In this document: piece after piece, positions 9,717 to 17,814 of the stretch | Numbering within the stretch: position 1 is the stretch's first letter | Layout: each line of letters opens with the position of its first letter | NCBI GenBank assembly: GCA_963715995.1 | Contig: OY970283.1 | Coordinates: 2,356,001-2,420,000, forward strand | Reading direction: 5' to 3' | Origin: DATBDN01 sp963715995 | GTDB taxonomy: Bacteria; Actinomycetota; Thermoleophilia; Solirubrobacterales; Thermoleophilaceae | Length of the DNA: 64,000 nucleotides | The notes under the pieces: model-generated | Seen by the model: the letters and a program-made list of their open reading frames with translations, nothing else | Told to the model about the DNA's origin: nothing | Database searches by the model: none | Position numbers and translations under genes: made by a program

Positions 9717-11015
9717 TTACGAGTCTGTGAGAAGACTGCGAAGGTCCGACTCGAACGACGGATACGACACCGCCGCGGCGGTCATGTTCTCGACCTCGAC
9801 GCCCTCGTCCGCAGCCAGGCCCGCGACCGCGCCGAGCATCGCCATGCGGTGATCGCCGCGCGAGTCGAACGCGCCGCCGCGCAGCTTGCCCGTGCCCTGC
9901 ACGACGAAGCCGTCGTCGGTGGCCTCGATCTCCGCCCCGAGCCCGCTCAGGCCCTCGACCACCGAGGCGATCCGGTCGGTCTCCTTCACGCGCAGCTCGG
10001 CCGCGTTGCGCACGACCGTCTCGCCGTCGGCGAACACACCGAGCAGCGCCACCAGCGGCAGCTCGTCGATCGCGAGCGGGACCTCGTCGCCCTCGACGGT
10101 GGTCGCCTCGAGCGGCGCGTTGGCCACGTCGAGCTCGCCGATCGGCTCCTCGGCGCTGATCGTGCCGGGCGGCTCGAGGTCGCCGAGGACGACGGCGCCC
10201 ATGCGCTCGGCGATCTGGAAGAACGCTGTCCGCGTCCAGTTGAGCCCGACGTCCTCGAGCACGATGCGCGACCCGGCGACGATCGCCGCCGCAGTGACGA
10301 AGAACGCCGCCGACGACGGGTCTGCCGGCACCTGGACGCTCTCCAGCTCGAGCTCGTCGGCCTGTGAGACGCGGATTGTGGTCCCATCGCGCTCCATCGA
10401 AACCCGCGCGCGCATCAGAAAGCGCTCCGTGTGGTCGCGGCTCTGGCGCGGCTCGCTGTAGCTCGTGGTGCCATCGGCCAGCAGCGCAGCGATCAGCACG
10501 CACGACTTGACCTGCGCGCTGGCCACGTCCGAGACGTAGTCGATGCCCGTCAGCTCGGCGCCCTCGACCGTGAACGGGGGCTTGCCGCCCGCCGCCGTCT
10601 TCACGCGCGCGCCCATGAGCTCGAGTGGCCGCGCGATGCGATCGACCGGCCGGCGCCGGATCGACTCGTCGCCGTCGAGCGACCAGCGGCCGCCCGGCTG
10701 CCCGGCGAGCCAGCCCGGCAGGAGGCGCATCAGGGTGCCCGAGTTGCCGACGTCCAACATCTCGTTGGTGGTCGCGAGCGCCGCGCGCAGTCCGCCCCCG
10801 CGGATGACGAGCTCGCCGTCCTGCACCTCGACCGCCGCGCCGAGCGCGCGCAGCGCGTCGAGCGTGGACAGGGTGTCCTCCGCGTAGAGGTAGTTCTGGA
10901 TCGCGACCGGCGTGTCGCTCATCGCGCCGAACAGCGCGGCACGGTGCGAGATCGACTTGTCAGCGGGCGGGCGCAGGCTTCCCCGCAGCGGCCCGGCCGG
11001 ATGGAAGCGGCTCAC
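9717..11015 (-). CDS. aroA: EPSP synthase (3-phosphoshikimate 1-carboxyvinyltransferase)
   Basis: Joins shikimate-3-phosphate and PEP in chorismate synthesis. The 432-residue protein has the substrate-binding PADKSISHR (residues 18-26, Lys20), GNSGTLMRLL, SRDHTERFL, PADPSSAAFF and NWTR motifs. The SRDHTE, DPSSAAF and NxTR forms resemble class II enzymes (Bacillus or CP4 type). The GNSGT motif keeps a Gly where the CP4 enzyme has Ala, so tolerance to glyphosate cannot be read from it. The GTG start overlaps the tyrA stop by 4 bp (GTGA). A short CGCCGT/ACGGCG hairpin just past the stop may terminate the aromatic operon. Confidence 0.97.
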   Translation of the reverse strand: MSRFHPAGPLRGSLRPPADKSISHRAALFGAMSDTPVAIQNYLYAEDTLSTLDALRALGAAVEVQDGELVIRGGGLRAALATTNEMLDVGNSGTLMRLLPGWLAGQPGGRWSLDGDESIRRRPVDRIARPLELMGARVKTAAGGKPPFTVEGAELTGIDYVSDVASAQVKSCVLIAALLADGTTSYSEPRQSRDHTERFLMRARVSMERDGTTIRVSQADELELESVQVPADPSSAAFFVTAAAIVAGSRIVLEDVGLNWTRTAFFQIAERMGAVVLGDLEPPGTISAEEPIGELDVANAPLEATTVEGDEVPLAIDELPLVALLGVFADGETVVRNAAELRVKETDRIASVVEGLSGLGAEIEATDDGFVVQGTGKLRGGAFDSRGDHRMAMLGAVAGLAADEGVEVENMTAAAVSYPSFESDLRSLLTDS

Positions 11016-12085
11016 GCGTCGACGACGGCGGTCGGGAAGCCGAGCTGCTCGATCAGCTGCCTTGCGCGCTCGGCGTCAGAGGCCCCGCCGACCCACAGCG
11101 TCATCGAGCCGGAACGCATGTCCGGAGCCGGCGCGAGCGCCATGTCGGTGATGTTCACACCCGCTTTCCCGAGCGCCAGGGCCACCTGCGCGACGATACC
11201 CGGGCGGTTGGGCACGCTCAGCCTGAGCTCGGTGACCGTCTCGCCCTCGAGGCCGGCCTCGAGCAGCTCGCGGCGATGCTCGCGCGCAGCCTCGTTCCAG
11301 GCGCGCACTGCGTCCGCGTCGCCCGCGCGCAGCGAGTCCGCCACCTCGGCCAGCCGCGCGATCACGTCGTCGAGCTGCGTGGCGATTGCATCGCGGTTGG
11401 TCAGGTAGATCCCGGTCCAGATGTCCGAGTTGGCGCCGGCCACGCGCGTCATGTCGCGGAAGCTCGGCCCGGTGCGCGGCAACGGCTCACCCTCGGCGAC
11501 CGCGGCAGCGGCCTGGCTGACGAGCACGTTCGCGAGCACGTGCGGCAGGTGCGACACGGCGGCGAGCATGCGGTCGTGGGTCGCTGCGTCGATCGCGCTC
11601 GGACGCGCGCCGAAGCTGACGAGCAGCCGGTGCAGGCGCTCGAAGAGGATCCCGCTGGTGTCGTCGCGCGGCGTCAGGTACCAGGCGGCGCCCTCGAAGA
11701 GGTCCGCGCGGGCGTTCGCTACGCCGGCGGTCTCCGCGCCCGCGATCGGATGGCCGCCGACGAAGCGCTCATCGGTGATCGCCTCGACCAGCGCGCGCTT
11801 GGTGCTGCCGGCGTCGGTGACCACGGTCTCCGGCCCGGCGGCGGCGAGCGCTTGGGCGACGAGCGCCGGCAGCAGCTCGACCGGCGCGCAGGCGAAGACC
11901 GCGTCTGCGTCCTCCACGGCGGCCTCCACCGTGCCGGCCACCTCGTCGATCGCCCCGATCGAGTGCGCGGTCGCGAGCGTCTGCTCGCGCGGCCCCCAGC
12001 CGATCACGTGCGCGCCCGCGCGCTCGCGCGCGGCCAGCCCGATCGAGCCGCCGATCAGCCCGACGCCGAGGACCGCGATCCGCAT
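11012..12085 (-). CDS. tyrA: Prephenate dehydrogenase with ACT domain
   Basis: Converts prephenate to 4-hydroxyphenylpyruvate for tyrosine. The NAD-binding GVGLIGGSIGLA lies at residues 7-18, the catalytic region FVGGHPIAGAE (about 108-118) holds the conserved His, and ATHDRMLAAVSHLPHVLAN is the helical dimer segment. A C-terminal ACT domain (about 285-357, LRLSVPNRPGIVAQVALALG) suggests feedback control by an aromatic amino acid. It follows aroF by 9 bp and overlaps aroA by 4 bp. Confidence 0.96.
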   Translation of the reverse strand: MRIAVLGVGLIGGSIGLAARERAGAHVIGWGPREQTLATAHSIGAIDEVAGTVEAAVEDADAVFACAPVELLPALVAQALAAAGPETVVTDAGSTKRALVEAITDERFVGGHPIAGAETAGVANARADLFEGAAWYLTPRDDTSGILFERLHRLLVSFGARPSAIDAATHDRMLAAVSHLPHVLANVLVSQAAAAVAEGEPLPRTGPSFRDMTRVAGANSDIWTGIYLTNRDAIATQLDDVIARLAEVADSLRAGDADAVRAWNEAAREHRRELLEAGLEGETVTELRLSVPNRPGIVAQVALALGKAGVNITDMALAPAPDMRSGSMTLWVGGASDAERARQLIEQLGFPTAVVDA

Positions 12086-12094
12086 GCGGCGAGC

Positions 12095-13123
12095 CTAGAC
12101 CTGGGCTGCGACCTCTTTGCCCGCGAGCGCCGCCACCGCCTCGACCCGGCGCAGGTAGTCCGCGAACTCCTCGGTCCGCAGCTGCTGCGGGCCGTCGCAG
12201 ATCGCGTGCTCGGGCTCGGGGTGGACCTCGACGATGATCCCGTCGGCGCCTGCGGCGGCCGCCGCGAGCGACATCGGCAGCACCAGGTCGCGGCGCCCCG
12301 CAGCGTGCGAGGGGTCGACGATCACCGGCAGGTGGGTGTGCTGCTTGAGCACCGGGATCGCCATCAGGTCGAGCGTGAAGCGGTACGCCGTCTCGAACGT
12401 GCGGATGCCGCGCTCGCAGAGGATGACCTGCTCGTTGCCCTCCTTGAGCACGTACTCAGCGGCCATCAGCAGCTCGTCGAGCTGTGCCGACAGGCCGCGC
12501 TTGAGGATGACCGGGCGCCCCGCGCGGCCGAGCTCGGTGAGCAGCGTGTAGTTCTGCATGTTGCGCGCGCCGACCTGGATCACGTCGGCAACCTCCAGCA
12601 CGGGCTCGAGGTCGCGCACGTCCATCAGCTCGGTGACGACCGGCATGCCGGTGGCCTCGCGAGCCTCGGCCAGCAGCCGCAGGCCGCCCTCACCAAGTCC
12701 CTGGAACGAGTACGGCGAGGTGCGCGGCTTGTAGGCGCCGCCGCGCAGCAGCTGGGCGCCGGCTTCGTTCACGGCCTCGGCCGCCGTGAGCATCTGGTCG
12801 CGCGACTCGATCGTGCACGGGCCCGCGATCGTCATGAAGTGCTGGCCGCCGATCTTGCGGCCGCCGATGTCGAAGACCGAGTACTCCTCGCGCTTGAACT
12901 GGAGCGACGCGAGCTTGTACGGGCGGGTGATCGGGACGACGTGGTCGACGCCGGGGAAGCCGTCGAGCTCGAGGTTGGCGACGTGGTCGCGATCACCGAT
13001 CGCACCGATGACGGTGTGCAGCTCGCCGCGCGAGATGTGCGCCTTCGCGCCCACCTGCTCGACCTGGCGAACGACTGCGTCGACCTGGTCGGTCGTCGCG
13101 GACTCTTTCATGACGATCATCAT
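12095..13123 (-). CDS. aroF: DAHP synthase, type I beta
   Basis: First step of the shikimate pathway: PEP plus erythrose-4-phosphate gives DAHP. The 342-residue protein has an N-terminal ferredoxin-like regulatory domain (about 1-75, MMIVMKESATTDQVDAVV), then the barrel with GPCTIESRDQ, LLRGGAYKPRTSPYSFQG, QVGARNMQNY, LKRG and DPSHAAGRR. The N-terminal domain suggests allosteric inhibition. The start ATG at 13123 lies 6 bp after the AGGT of TAGGTCCAG, a sequence exactly complementary to part of the aromatic-rich leader peptide gene upstream. This implies control of initiation by aromatic amino-acid supply. Confidence 0.97.
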   Translation of the reverse strand: MMIVMKESATTDQVDAVVRQVEQVGAKAHISRGELHTVIGAIGDRDHVANLELDGFPGVDHVVPITRPYKLASLQFKREEYSVFDIGGRKIGGQHFMTIAGPCTIESRDQMLTAAEAVNEAGAQLLRGGAYKPRTSPYSFQGLGEGGLRLLAEAREATGMPVVTELMDVRDLEPVLEVADVIQVGARNMQNYTLLTELGRAGRPVILKRGLSAQLDELLMAAEYVLKEGNEQVILCERGIRTFETAYRFTLDLMAIPVLKQHTHLPVIVDPSHAAGRRDLVLPMSLAAAAAGADGIIVEVHPEPEHAICDGPQQLRTEEFADYLRRVEAVAALAGKEVAAQV

Positions 13124-13205
13124 CTGGACCTAGTTCTTTCTTCCTTCGGTTGGCGATTCCTTACGACAGCGGGACAACGCCCTCCACGCCGTGAGGCGGG
13201 GGCGT
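13124..13205 (-). promoter_or_regulatory. aroF leader: hairpin and sequestered ribosome-binding site
   Basis: Just after the leader-peptide stop, ACGCCC (13205-13200) and GGGCGT pair, with an inner CGCC/GGCG helix and TCAC loop, ending near 13176. No U-run follows, so a classical intrinsic terminator is not clear. At 13132-13124 the sequence TAGGTCCAG immediately precedes the aroF ATG. It is exactly complementary over 9 bases to CTGGACCTA at 13233-13225 inside the leader ORF. The leader RNA can therefore fold back and mask the aroF start. All of this is read from the sequence; the regulatory meaning is inferred. Confidence 0.6.
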
Positions 13206-13241
13206 CTAGATAAATCGCCAGGTATAGGTCCAGCGCTGCAT
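13206..13241 (-). CDS. Aromatic-rich leader peptide MQRWTYTWRFI
   Basis: An 11-codon ORF between hisC and aroF. Its ATG shares one base with the hisC stop (TGATG), so ribosomes leaving hisC can re-initiate. Four of eleven residues are aromatic (Trp4, Tyr6, Trp8, Phe10) and all three aromatic amino acids are represented, directly ahead of the committing enzyme of aromatic synthesis. This is the hallmark of a ribosome-stalling leader like trpL, or the aroR leader described before aroF in Corynebacterium glutamicum. The codons TGG-ACC-TAT overlap the segment that can pair with the aroF start, so stalling there would expose it. Confidence 0.72.
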   Translation of the reverse strand: MQRWTYTWRFI

Positions 13242-14317
13242 CACTTCTCTTGTAGCACATCGTCGAGCGCGTTGAAAAAGCGTTTGTTCTCGTCACTGGT
13301 TCCGTACGTCACGCGCAGGTGCCCCGGATCACCGAGCGCGCCGCCGCCGCGCACGATCACGCCGCGGCTCTCCAGGCCCTTCAGCAGCTTGTCTTCGTCG
13401 TCGACCGCGACCCAGCTGAAGTTGGCCTGGCTGGGGGTCACGACCAGCCCGCGCGCCTCCAGCTCGGACTCCACGTGGCTGCGCGCGGCGACCGTTCGCT
13501 CCACGCGCCGCGCGACCTCGTCCTGGTGGCGCAGCGCCTCCCCGGCGGCCGCCTGTGCCAGCGCGTTGACCGAGAACGGCTGGCGGATGCGGTCCACGCC
13601 GTCGCGAAAGCGCTCGGGGCAGAGCGCGTAGCCCACGCGCAGGCCGCAGAGGCCGTAGACCTTCGAGAACGTGCGCAGCAGGACGACGTTGTCGTGGCGC
13701 TTCATCAGGTCGAGCGAGTCGTCGGAGTCCTGGAGCAGGTTGAACTCGACGTAGGCCTCGTCGAGGATCAGGACCACGTGCTTCGGCAGCTGCGCGGCGA
13801 AGTCGGAGATGGCATCGAGCGGCAGCGCCGTGCCGGTGGGGTTGTTCGGGTTGCAGACGACGCAGATGCGCGTGGCGGCCGTGATCTCGCGCAGCATCGC
13901 GTCGAGGTCGTGCTCCCCGCCGGCCGTGAGCGGAACCGTGACGGCGCGGGCGCCGGTGAGCGCGGCCAGGTGCGGGTACATCGAGAACGACGGCCAGGCG
14001 TAGACGATCTCCGCGCCCGGCTCGAGCAGCGCCTGCGCGGCGCCGAGCAGGATGTCGCAGGAGCCGTTCCCGAGCGCGATCCGCTCCGGATTCGTGTCGT
14101 AGCGCTCCGCGAGCCGCCGTCGCAGCTCGGTGCCGCCGGGGTCCGGGTAGCGGTTGAGGCTCCCAGCCGCGGCCGCGATCGCCTCGAGCACAGCCGGGTG
14201 CGGCGCCCACGGCGTCTCGTTGGAGGCGAGCTTCACGAGGTCCCCGCCGTGGGCGTAGGTGGCCGCCTTCGGGTACGGCTCGACGTCGTCCATCCGCGCT
14301 GCGAACTCGATGCTCAC
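13241..14317 (-). CDS. hisC: Histidinol-phosphate aminotransferase
   Basis: A PLP aminotransferase of 358 residues. Visible family segments are KLASNETPWAPHP, LNRYPDPGGTELRR, GNGSCDILLG, NPNNPTG, LDEAYVEF, LRTFSKVYGLCGLRVGYAL (PLP Lys in FSK) and a C-terminal LRVTYGT. It probably makes histidine, but HisC enzymes also transaminate aromatic keto acids. Here it lies between chorismate mutase and the aromatic genes, so a role in phenylalanine or tyrosine transamination is likely as well. The start overlaps aroH by 4 bp, and the stop is shared with the leader-peptide ATG. Confidence 0.93.
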   Translation of the reverse strand: MSIEFAARMDDVEPYPKAATYAHGGDLVKLASNETPWAPHPAVLEAIAAAAGSLNRYPDPGGTELRRRLAERYDTNPERIALGNGSCDILLGAAQALLEPGAEIVYAWPSFSMYPHLAALTGARAVTVPLTAGGEHDLDAMLREITAATRICVVCNPNNPTGTALPLDAISDFAAQLPKHVVLILDEAYVEFNLLQDSDDSLDLMKRHDNVVLLRTFSKVYGLCGLRVGYALCPERFRDGVDRIRQPFSVNALAQAAAGEALRHQDEVARRVERTVAARSHVESELEARGLVVTPSQANFSWVAVDDEDKLLKGLESRGVIVRGGGALGDPGHLRVTYGTSDENKRFFNALDDVLQEK

Positions 14318-14679
14318 TGCGCCCCCTGTAGGTCCTGGCGCAGCGTGACCGCCTCGCGCAGGTAGACGTGCTGGGCCGGACGCTCCGGATCCGCATAGCA
14401 GTGCACCAGCACGCGGATGACGCGCGGCAGCGCGCCGGGGCGGTTCATCTCGCGGGCTCCGAGCAGCGGCACCGACGACAGCCCGATTTTGCGCGCGGCG
14501 ACCGCCGGGAACTCGGCGTCGAGGTCGTCGGTCGTCGTGAAGATGCAGGAGACCAGGTCCTCCGTGGCGAGCGCGTTGCGCTCCAGGATCGCCCGCAGGA
14601 GCTCCTCGGTGCCGTCGAGGATCTCCGCGGCGCTGTTCTCGCCCACGGTCGTGGCGCCTCGAAGTGCTCGCAGCTTCAT
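14314..14679 (-). CDS. aroH: Chorismate mutase, AroH type
   Basis: Converts chorismate to prephenate, the substrate of TyrA in the same operon. The 121-residue protein starts MKLRALRGATTVGENSAAEI and contains SCIFTTTDDLDAEFPAVAAR, VPLLGAREM and LPRVIRVLVHCY, the trimeric Bacillus-type AroH pattern (Arg7 and the RVIRVLVH segment line the active site). The ATG at 14679 overlaps rluB by 4 bp and the stop overlaps hisC by 4 bp. Confidence 0.95.
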   Translation of the reverse strand: MKLRALRGATTVGENSAAEILDGTEELLRAILERNALATEDLVSCIFTTTDDLDAEFPAVAARKIGLSSVPLLGAREMNRPGALPRVIRVLVHCYADPERPAQHVYLREAVTLRQDLQGAQ

Positions 14680-15371
14680 GCGCCCGATTGTCGCAACCGC
14701 TCGATCTCCGCCGCCGTGAGCCGCCTGTGACGCCCCGGCGGCAGCTCGCCGAGCTTCAGCGGCCCGAAGGCGATCCGCGTGAGCTCGGTCACCGGATGCC
14801 CGATCGCCTCGCACATGCGCCGGACCTGGCGCTTGCGGCCCTCGCGGATCGTCAGCTCGAGCACGCCTGCACGCACCTGGCGCACCTTTGCCGGCAGCGT
14901 CAGGCCGTCGTCGAGCTCGACGCCCTCGCGCAGGCGGCGCAGCGCGTGCTCGGGAACGGGCCCCCGCTCGACGTGCGCCAGGTACGTGCGCGGCACGCCG
15001 TAGCGCGGGTGCATCAGGCGGTTCGCCAGCTCGCCGTCGTTGGTCAGCACGATCAGCCCCGTGGTCTCGGCGTCGAGGCGCCCGACCGGGTAGAGGCGCT
15101 TCCCGCTGTGGATCATCTCGGTGACCGTGGGCCGGCCGTGCGTGTCGCGCGCGGTCGAGACGACGCCCGCCGGCTTGTTCAGCACGTGCACCTCGAGCGG
15201 CTCGGGGGCGATCGGCTCACCGTCCACCACCACGCCGCTGTGCTCGTCGACGTCGCGCGCGGGGTCGGTCACCACCTCGTCGCCGATGCTCACGCGACCG
15301 GCGCGGATGAGGTCCTCGGCCGCGCGCCTGGATGCCACGCCCGAGTGCGCGAGGAACTTGGCCAGGCGCAA
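14676..15371 (-). CDS. rluB: 23S rRNA pseudouridine synthase, RluB/RsuA family
   Basis: Isomerises a uridine in rRNA. An N-terminal S4 RNA-binding domain (MRLAKFLAHSGVASRRAAEDL, 1-50) is followed by the synthase domain with the catalytic Asp in YPVGRLDAETTGLIVLTNDG (about 94-113) and the EGRKRQVRRMC segment. The 231 residues fit the RsuA/RluB subfamily. Linkage to scpAB, cmk and der in many bacteria favours RluB. It starts directly after the upstream membrane-protein stop. Confidence 0.94.
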   Translation of the reverse strand: MRLAKFLAHSGVASRRAAEDLIRAGRVSIGDEVVTDPARDVDEHSGVVVDGEPIAPEPLEVHVLNKPAGVVSTARDTHGRPTVTEMIHSGKRLYPVGRLDAETTGLIVLTNDGELANRLMHPRYGVPRTYLAHVERGPVPEHALRRLREGVELDDGLTLPAKVRQVRAGVLELTIREGRKRQVRRMCEAIGHPVTELTRIAFGPLKLGELPPGRHRRLTAAEIERLRQSGA

Positions 15372-15827
15372 CTAGCGCTTCTTGCGCTTGGCCTGCTGGC
15401 GGCGCTTGCGCGGCGGTGGTGGCGGCCCGCGGCGGCCCTCGCCGGCCGCGATCGGGTGGGGCGTGCGGCCGGAGCGCATGCGCCGGCGGCGGCGTTGCTT
15501 GGTGGCCGCGCTCTTGCGTCCCTCGTACCAGATGTAGCCGGCCACGGCGAAGATCATCAGGATCGCGACGAGCGAGAGGAACAGCAGGGTGCTGTGGCCG
15601 CTGTTCGTGTCCCCCGCCCGCTTGGTTCCCGTGACCGTCGTCTCGGTCGGCGTCGTGCCGGTGTCGAGGCTCTGGAGCGGCCCGAACGCCGAGCCCGGCG
15701 CGGGCTGCGGGGTGGTCTGCACTGTCGGCGCTGCCGTGGTGGCGGTCGGCCCGGCGGCGAGGGCGCCCGGGGCGGCTAGCGCGAGGCCGAGGCCGAGCGG
15801 CAGGACGATGCGAGTGACGGAGCGCAC
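15372..15827 (-). CDS. Putative membrane protein with Thr/Pro-rich ectodomain and basic tail
   Basis: A 151-residue protein from a GTG start (VRSVTRIVLPLG). It has an N-terminal hydrophobic signal segment ending in alanines, a short Thr/Pro-rich outer segment (TATTAAPTVQTTPQPAP), one membrane helix (about 80-101, TLLFLSLVAILMIFAVAGYI) and a strongly basic cytoplasmic tail of Arg, Lys and Pro (KQRRRRRMRSG, ending KRRQQAKRKKR). No family is recognised. It is divergent from rlmN, 40 bp away, and is the first gene of the rluB-aro operon. The basic tail could bind nucleic acid or phospholipid. Confidence 0.6.
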   Translation of the reverse strand: MRSVTRIVLPLGLGLALAAPGALAAGPTATTAAPTVQTTPQPAPGSAFGPLQSLDTGTTPTETTVTGTKRAGDTNSGHSTLLFLSLVAILMIFAVAGYIWYEGRKSAATKQRRRRRMRSGRTPHPIAAGEGRRGPPPPPRKRRQQAKRKKR

Positions 15828-15867
15828 GCGGGACAGGGTCGCACACCGCTGCGAGACTTGGCGCGGA

Positions 15868-16863
15868 ATGGACCTGCAATTGCTCGAGACGACACTGGCC
15901 GAGCGCGGCGAGCCAGGCTTCCGCGCGGGCCAGATCTGGGACTGGGTCGCGCGCGGCGCGGGCTCGTACGCCGAGATGACGAACGTCCCGGCGGAGCTGC
16001 GCGACGCGCTCGAGGACTCCGTGCCGCTTTCGAGCCTGGCGCTGGAGCACGAGGCGCTGTCGAGCGACGGCACCGAGAAGGCGCTCTTCACGACCCACGA
16101 CGGCCGCCCGGTCGAGACGGTGCTGATGCGCTACCGCGATCGGCGCCGCTCGTTGTGCGTTTCGAGCCAGTCGGGCTGCCCGCTCACGTGCACGTTCTGC
16201 GCCACCGGCGCGATGAAGTTCGGCCGCAACCTCACGGCTTCCGAGATCCTCGACCAGGCGCTCCACTTCCGCCGCAAGGAGGCGGTCACGAACCTGGTCT
16301 TCATGGGCATGGGCGAGCCGCTGATCAACGTCGACAACGTGCTCGCGAGCTGCGAGCGGCTGCCGGCGCTCGGCATCGCGTCGAGCCACACGACCGTCTC
16401 GACGGTCGGCTGGGTCCCGGGCATCGAGCGGATGACGGACGCCGATGCGCCGAACGTGCGCCTGGCGCTGTCGCTGCACGCCGCCGACCCGGCGCTGCGC
16501 TCGGAACTGATGCCCGTGAACGATCGCTACCCGCTGCCAGAGGTCATGGAGGCGGTGCTCGGCTGGCAGGCGGTGCGCAAGCGCAAGGTCTTCATCGAGT
16601 ACGTGATGCTCGCCGGGGTGAACGACCGCTACGAGCAGGCGGTGCAGCTCGCAGAGCTGCTCCAGCCGCGCGAAGCCTTCAAGGTCAACCTCATTCCCTA
16701 CAACCCGACCGACGGCGGCTTCGAGGGCTCCAGCCGCGCCGCCATCGAGGCGTTCATGGACACGCTGCGCCAGCGCGGCGTGGTGGCGACGACGCGGCTG
16801 ACGCGCGGCCGCGACATCGACGCAGCCTGCGGGCAGCTCGCGGCGAAGGCCGCGGCTGTTTAA
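15868..16863 (+). CDS. rlmN: Dual-specificity rRNA/tRNA A-C2 methyltransferase RlmN
   Basis: A radical SAM enzyme that methylates A2503 of 23S rRNA and A37 of some tRNAs. The 331-residue protein has the cluster motif CPLTCTFC (about 110-117), FMGMGEPL (about 149-156), LALSLHAAD and a late catalytic Cys in DAACGQLAAK. It is the only plus-strand housekeeping gene in this stretch. Its stop overlaps the convergent transporter stop by 4 bp (TTAA). Confidence 0.96.
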   Translation: MDLQLLETTLAERGEPGFRAGQIWDWVARGAGSYAEMTNVPAELRDALEDSVPLSSLALEHEALSSDGTEKALFTTHDGRPVETVLMRYRDRRRSLCVSSQSGCPLTCTFCATGAMKFGRNLTASEILDQALHFRRKEAVTNLVFMGMGEPLINVDNVLASCERLPALGIASSHTTVSTVGWVPGIERMTDADAPNVRLALSLHAADPALRSELMPVNDRYPLPEVMEAVLGWQAVRKRKVFIEYVMLAGVNDRYEQAVQLAELLQPREAFKVNLIPYNPTDGGFEGSSRAAIEAFMDTLRQRGVVATTRLTRGRDIDAACGQLAAKAAAV

Positions 16864-17762
16864 GCCTCCGCCGCCACCCGTGCCGCCGGCGCTTCGACGA
16901 CCACCCGCGCCGGCGCCTTCGCCGCCAGCCACGAGCCGCCGACGATCAGCACGATGCCGAGTGCGGTCGTCACGCCGAAGTCTTCGCCGCGCAGCGTCAC
17001 TCCGTACACGAGCGCGAAGACCGGCGCCACGTAGGCCACCAGCGACGTCCGCGTCGGTCCGATCGCAGCGTTCAGCGTGTAGTAGATGACGAATGCGATG
17101 CCGGTGCCGCCGAGGCCGAGCGCGCTCATCGCGCCTACGGTGTCGAGGCCGACGTGGCTGGGCAGCGCGATCAGGAACAGCGGCAGGCTCATGATCGCGC
17201 TGGCGGACATCGTCCCGGCAACGAGCGCGAGCGGCTGGTGGCCGCGGAAGTAGCGCTTGAGGCCGAAGCCGCCCAGCGCGTAGCCCATGCTCGCAAGCAC
17301 CACCATCAGGCCGCCCAGCAGCGCGGCGCCCGAGCCGCCCAGGTCCACGCCGAGCAGCAGGCCCACGCCTACGATCCCCGTCGCAATTCCGACCAGGCCG
17401 AGCGGCGAGAGTCGCTCGCGGGAGTCAATCCAGATCGCGAGGATGGCCGTGAAGATCGGCGCGGCGGCCACCAGGATGCCCGCGAGCGACGAGGCGATGT
17501 GGCGCTCGCCTGCGCTGATCAGCAGGAACGGGCCGGCCACCTGCACGGCGCCGAGTGCGAACAGTCCGGGCGCGCGGCGCCAGAGGCTTGCCATCCCTCC
17601 GCCGCGGATGGCGAACGGCATGAGCACGACCGCTGCGAGCGCAGTGCGCACGAACACGATCCCAGCCGGCGAAAGGTCGTCGAGGGCGATCTTGATGAAC
17701 AGGTAGGAGGCGCCCCAGAGTGCGGCCAGCGCCAGCAGCAGGATCCCATTGCGCCTGTCCAC
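16860..17762 (-). CDS. EamA/DMT-superfamily transporter
   Basis: A 300-residue integral membrane protein with about ten hydrophobic helices in two EamA repeats (first from LLLALAALWGASYLFIKIAL, second from about 145). The pattern is that of drug/metabolite exporters such as RhtA, YdcZ or RarD relatives. Substrate cannot be told from sequence. It lies 52 bp downstream of the polysaccharide deacetylase gene and may share its transcript. The alanine-rich C-terminus is cytoplasmic. Confidence 0.88.
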   Translation of the reverse strand: MDRRNGILLLALAALWGASYLFIKIALDDLSPAGIVFVRTALAAVVLMPFAIRGGGMASLWRRAPGLFALGAVQVAGPFLLISAGERHIASSLAGILVAAAPIFTAILAIWIDSRERLSPLGLVGIATGIVGVGLLLGVDLGGSGAALLGGLMVVLASMGYALGGFGLKRYFRGHQPLALVAGTMSASAIMSLPLFLIALPSHVGLDTVGAMSALGLGGTGIAFVIYYTLNAAIGPTRTSLVAYVAPVFALVYGVTLRGEDFGVTTALGIVLIVGGSWLAAKAPARVVVEAPAARVAAEA

Positions 17763-17814
17763 CCTTGGGTATTTACAGGACCGCCGCGTGCGTGCCCAAC
17801 AACGCTTGCTTGGG

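Noticed and set aside
10735..10765. Glyphosate-tolerance signature in aroA
   Set aside because: The motif reads GNSGT with the usual Gly. The class II pattern alone does not establish tolerance.
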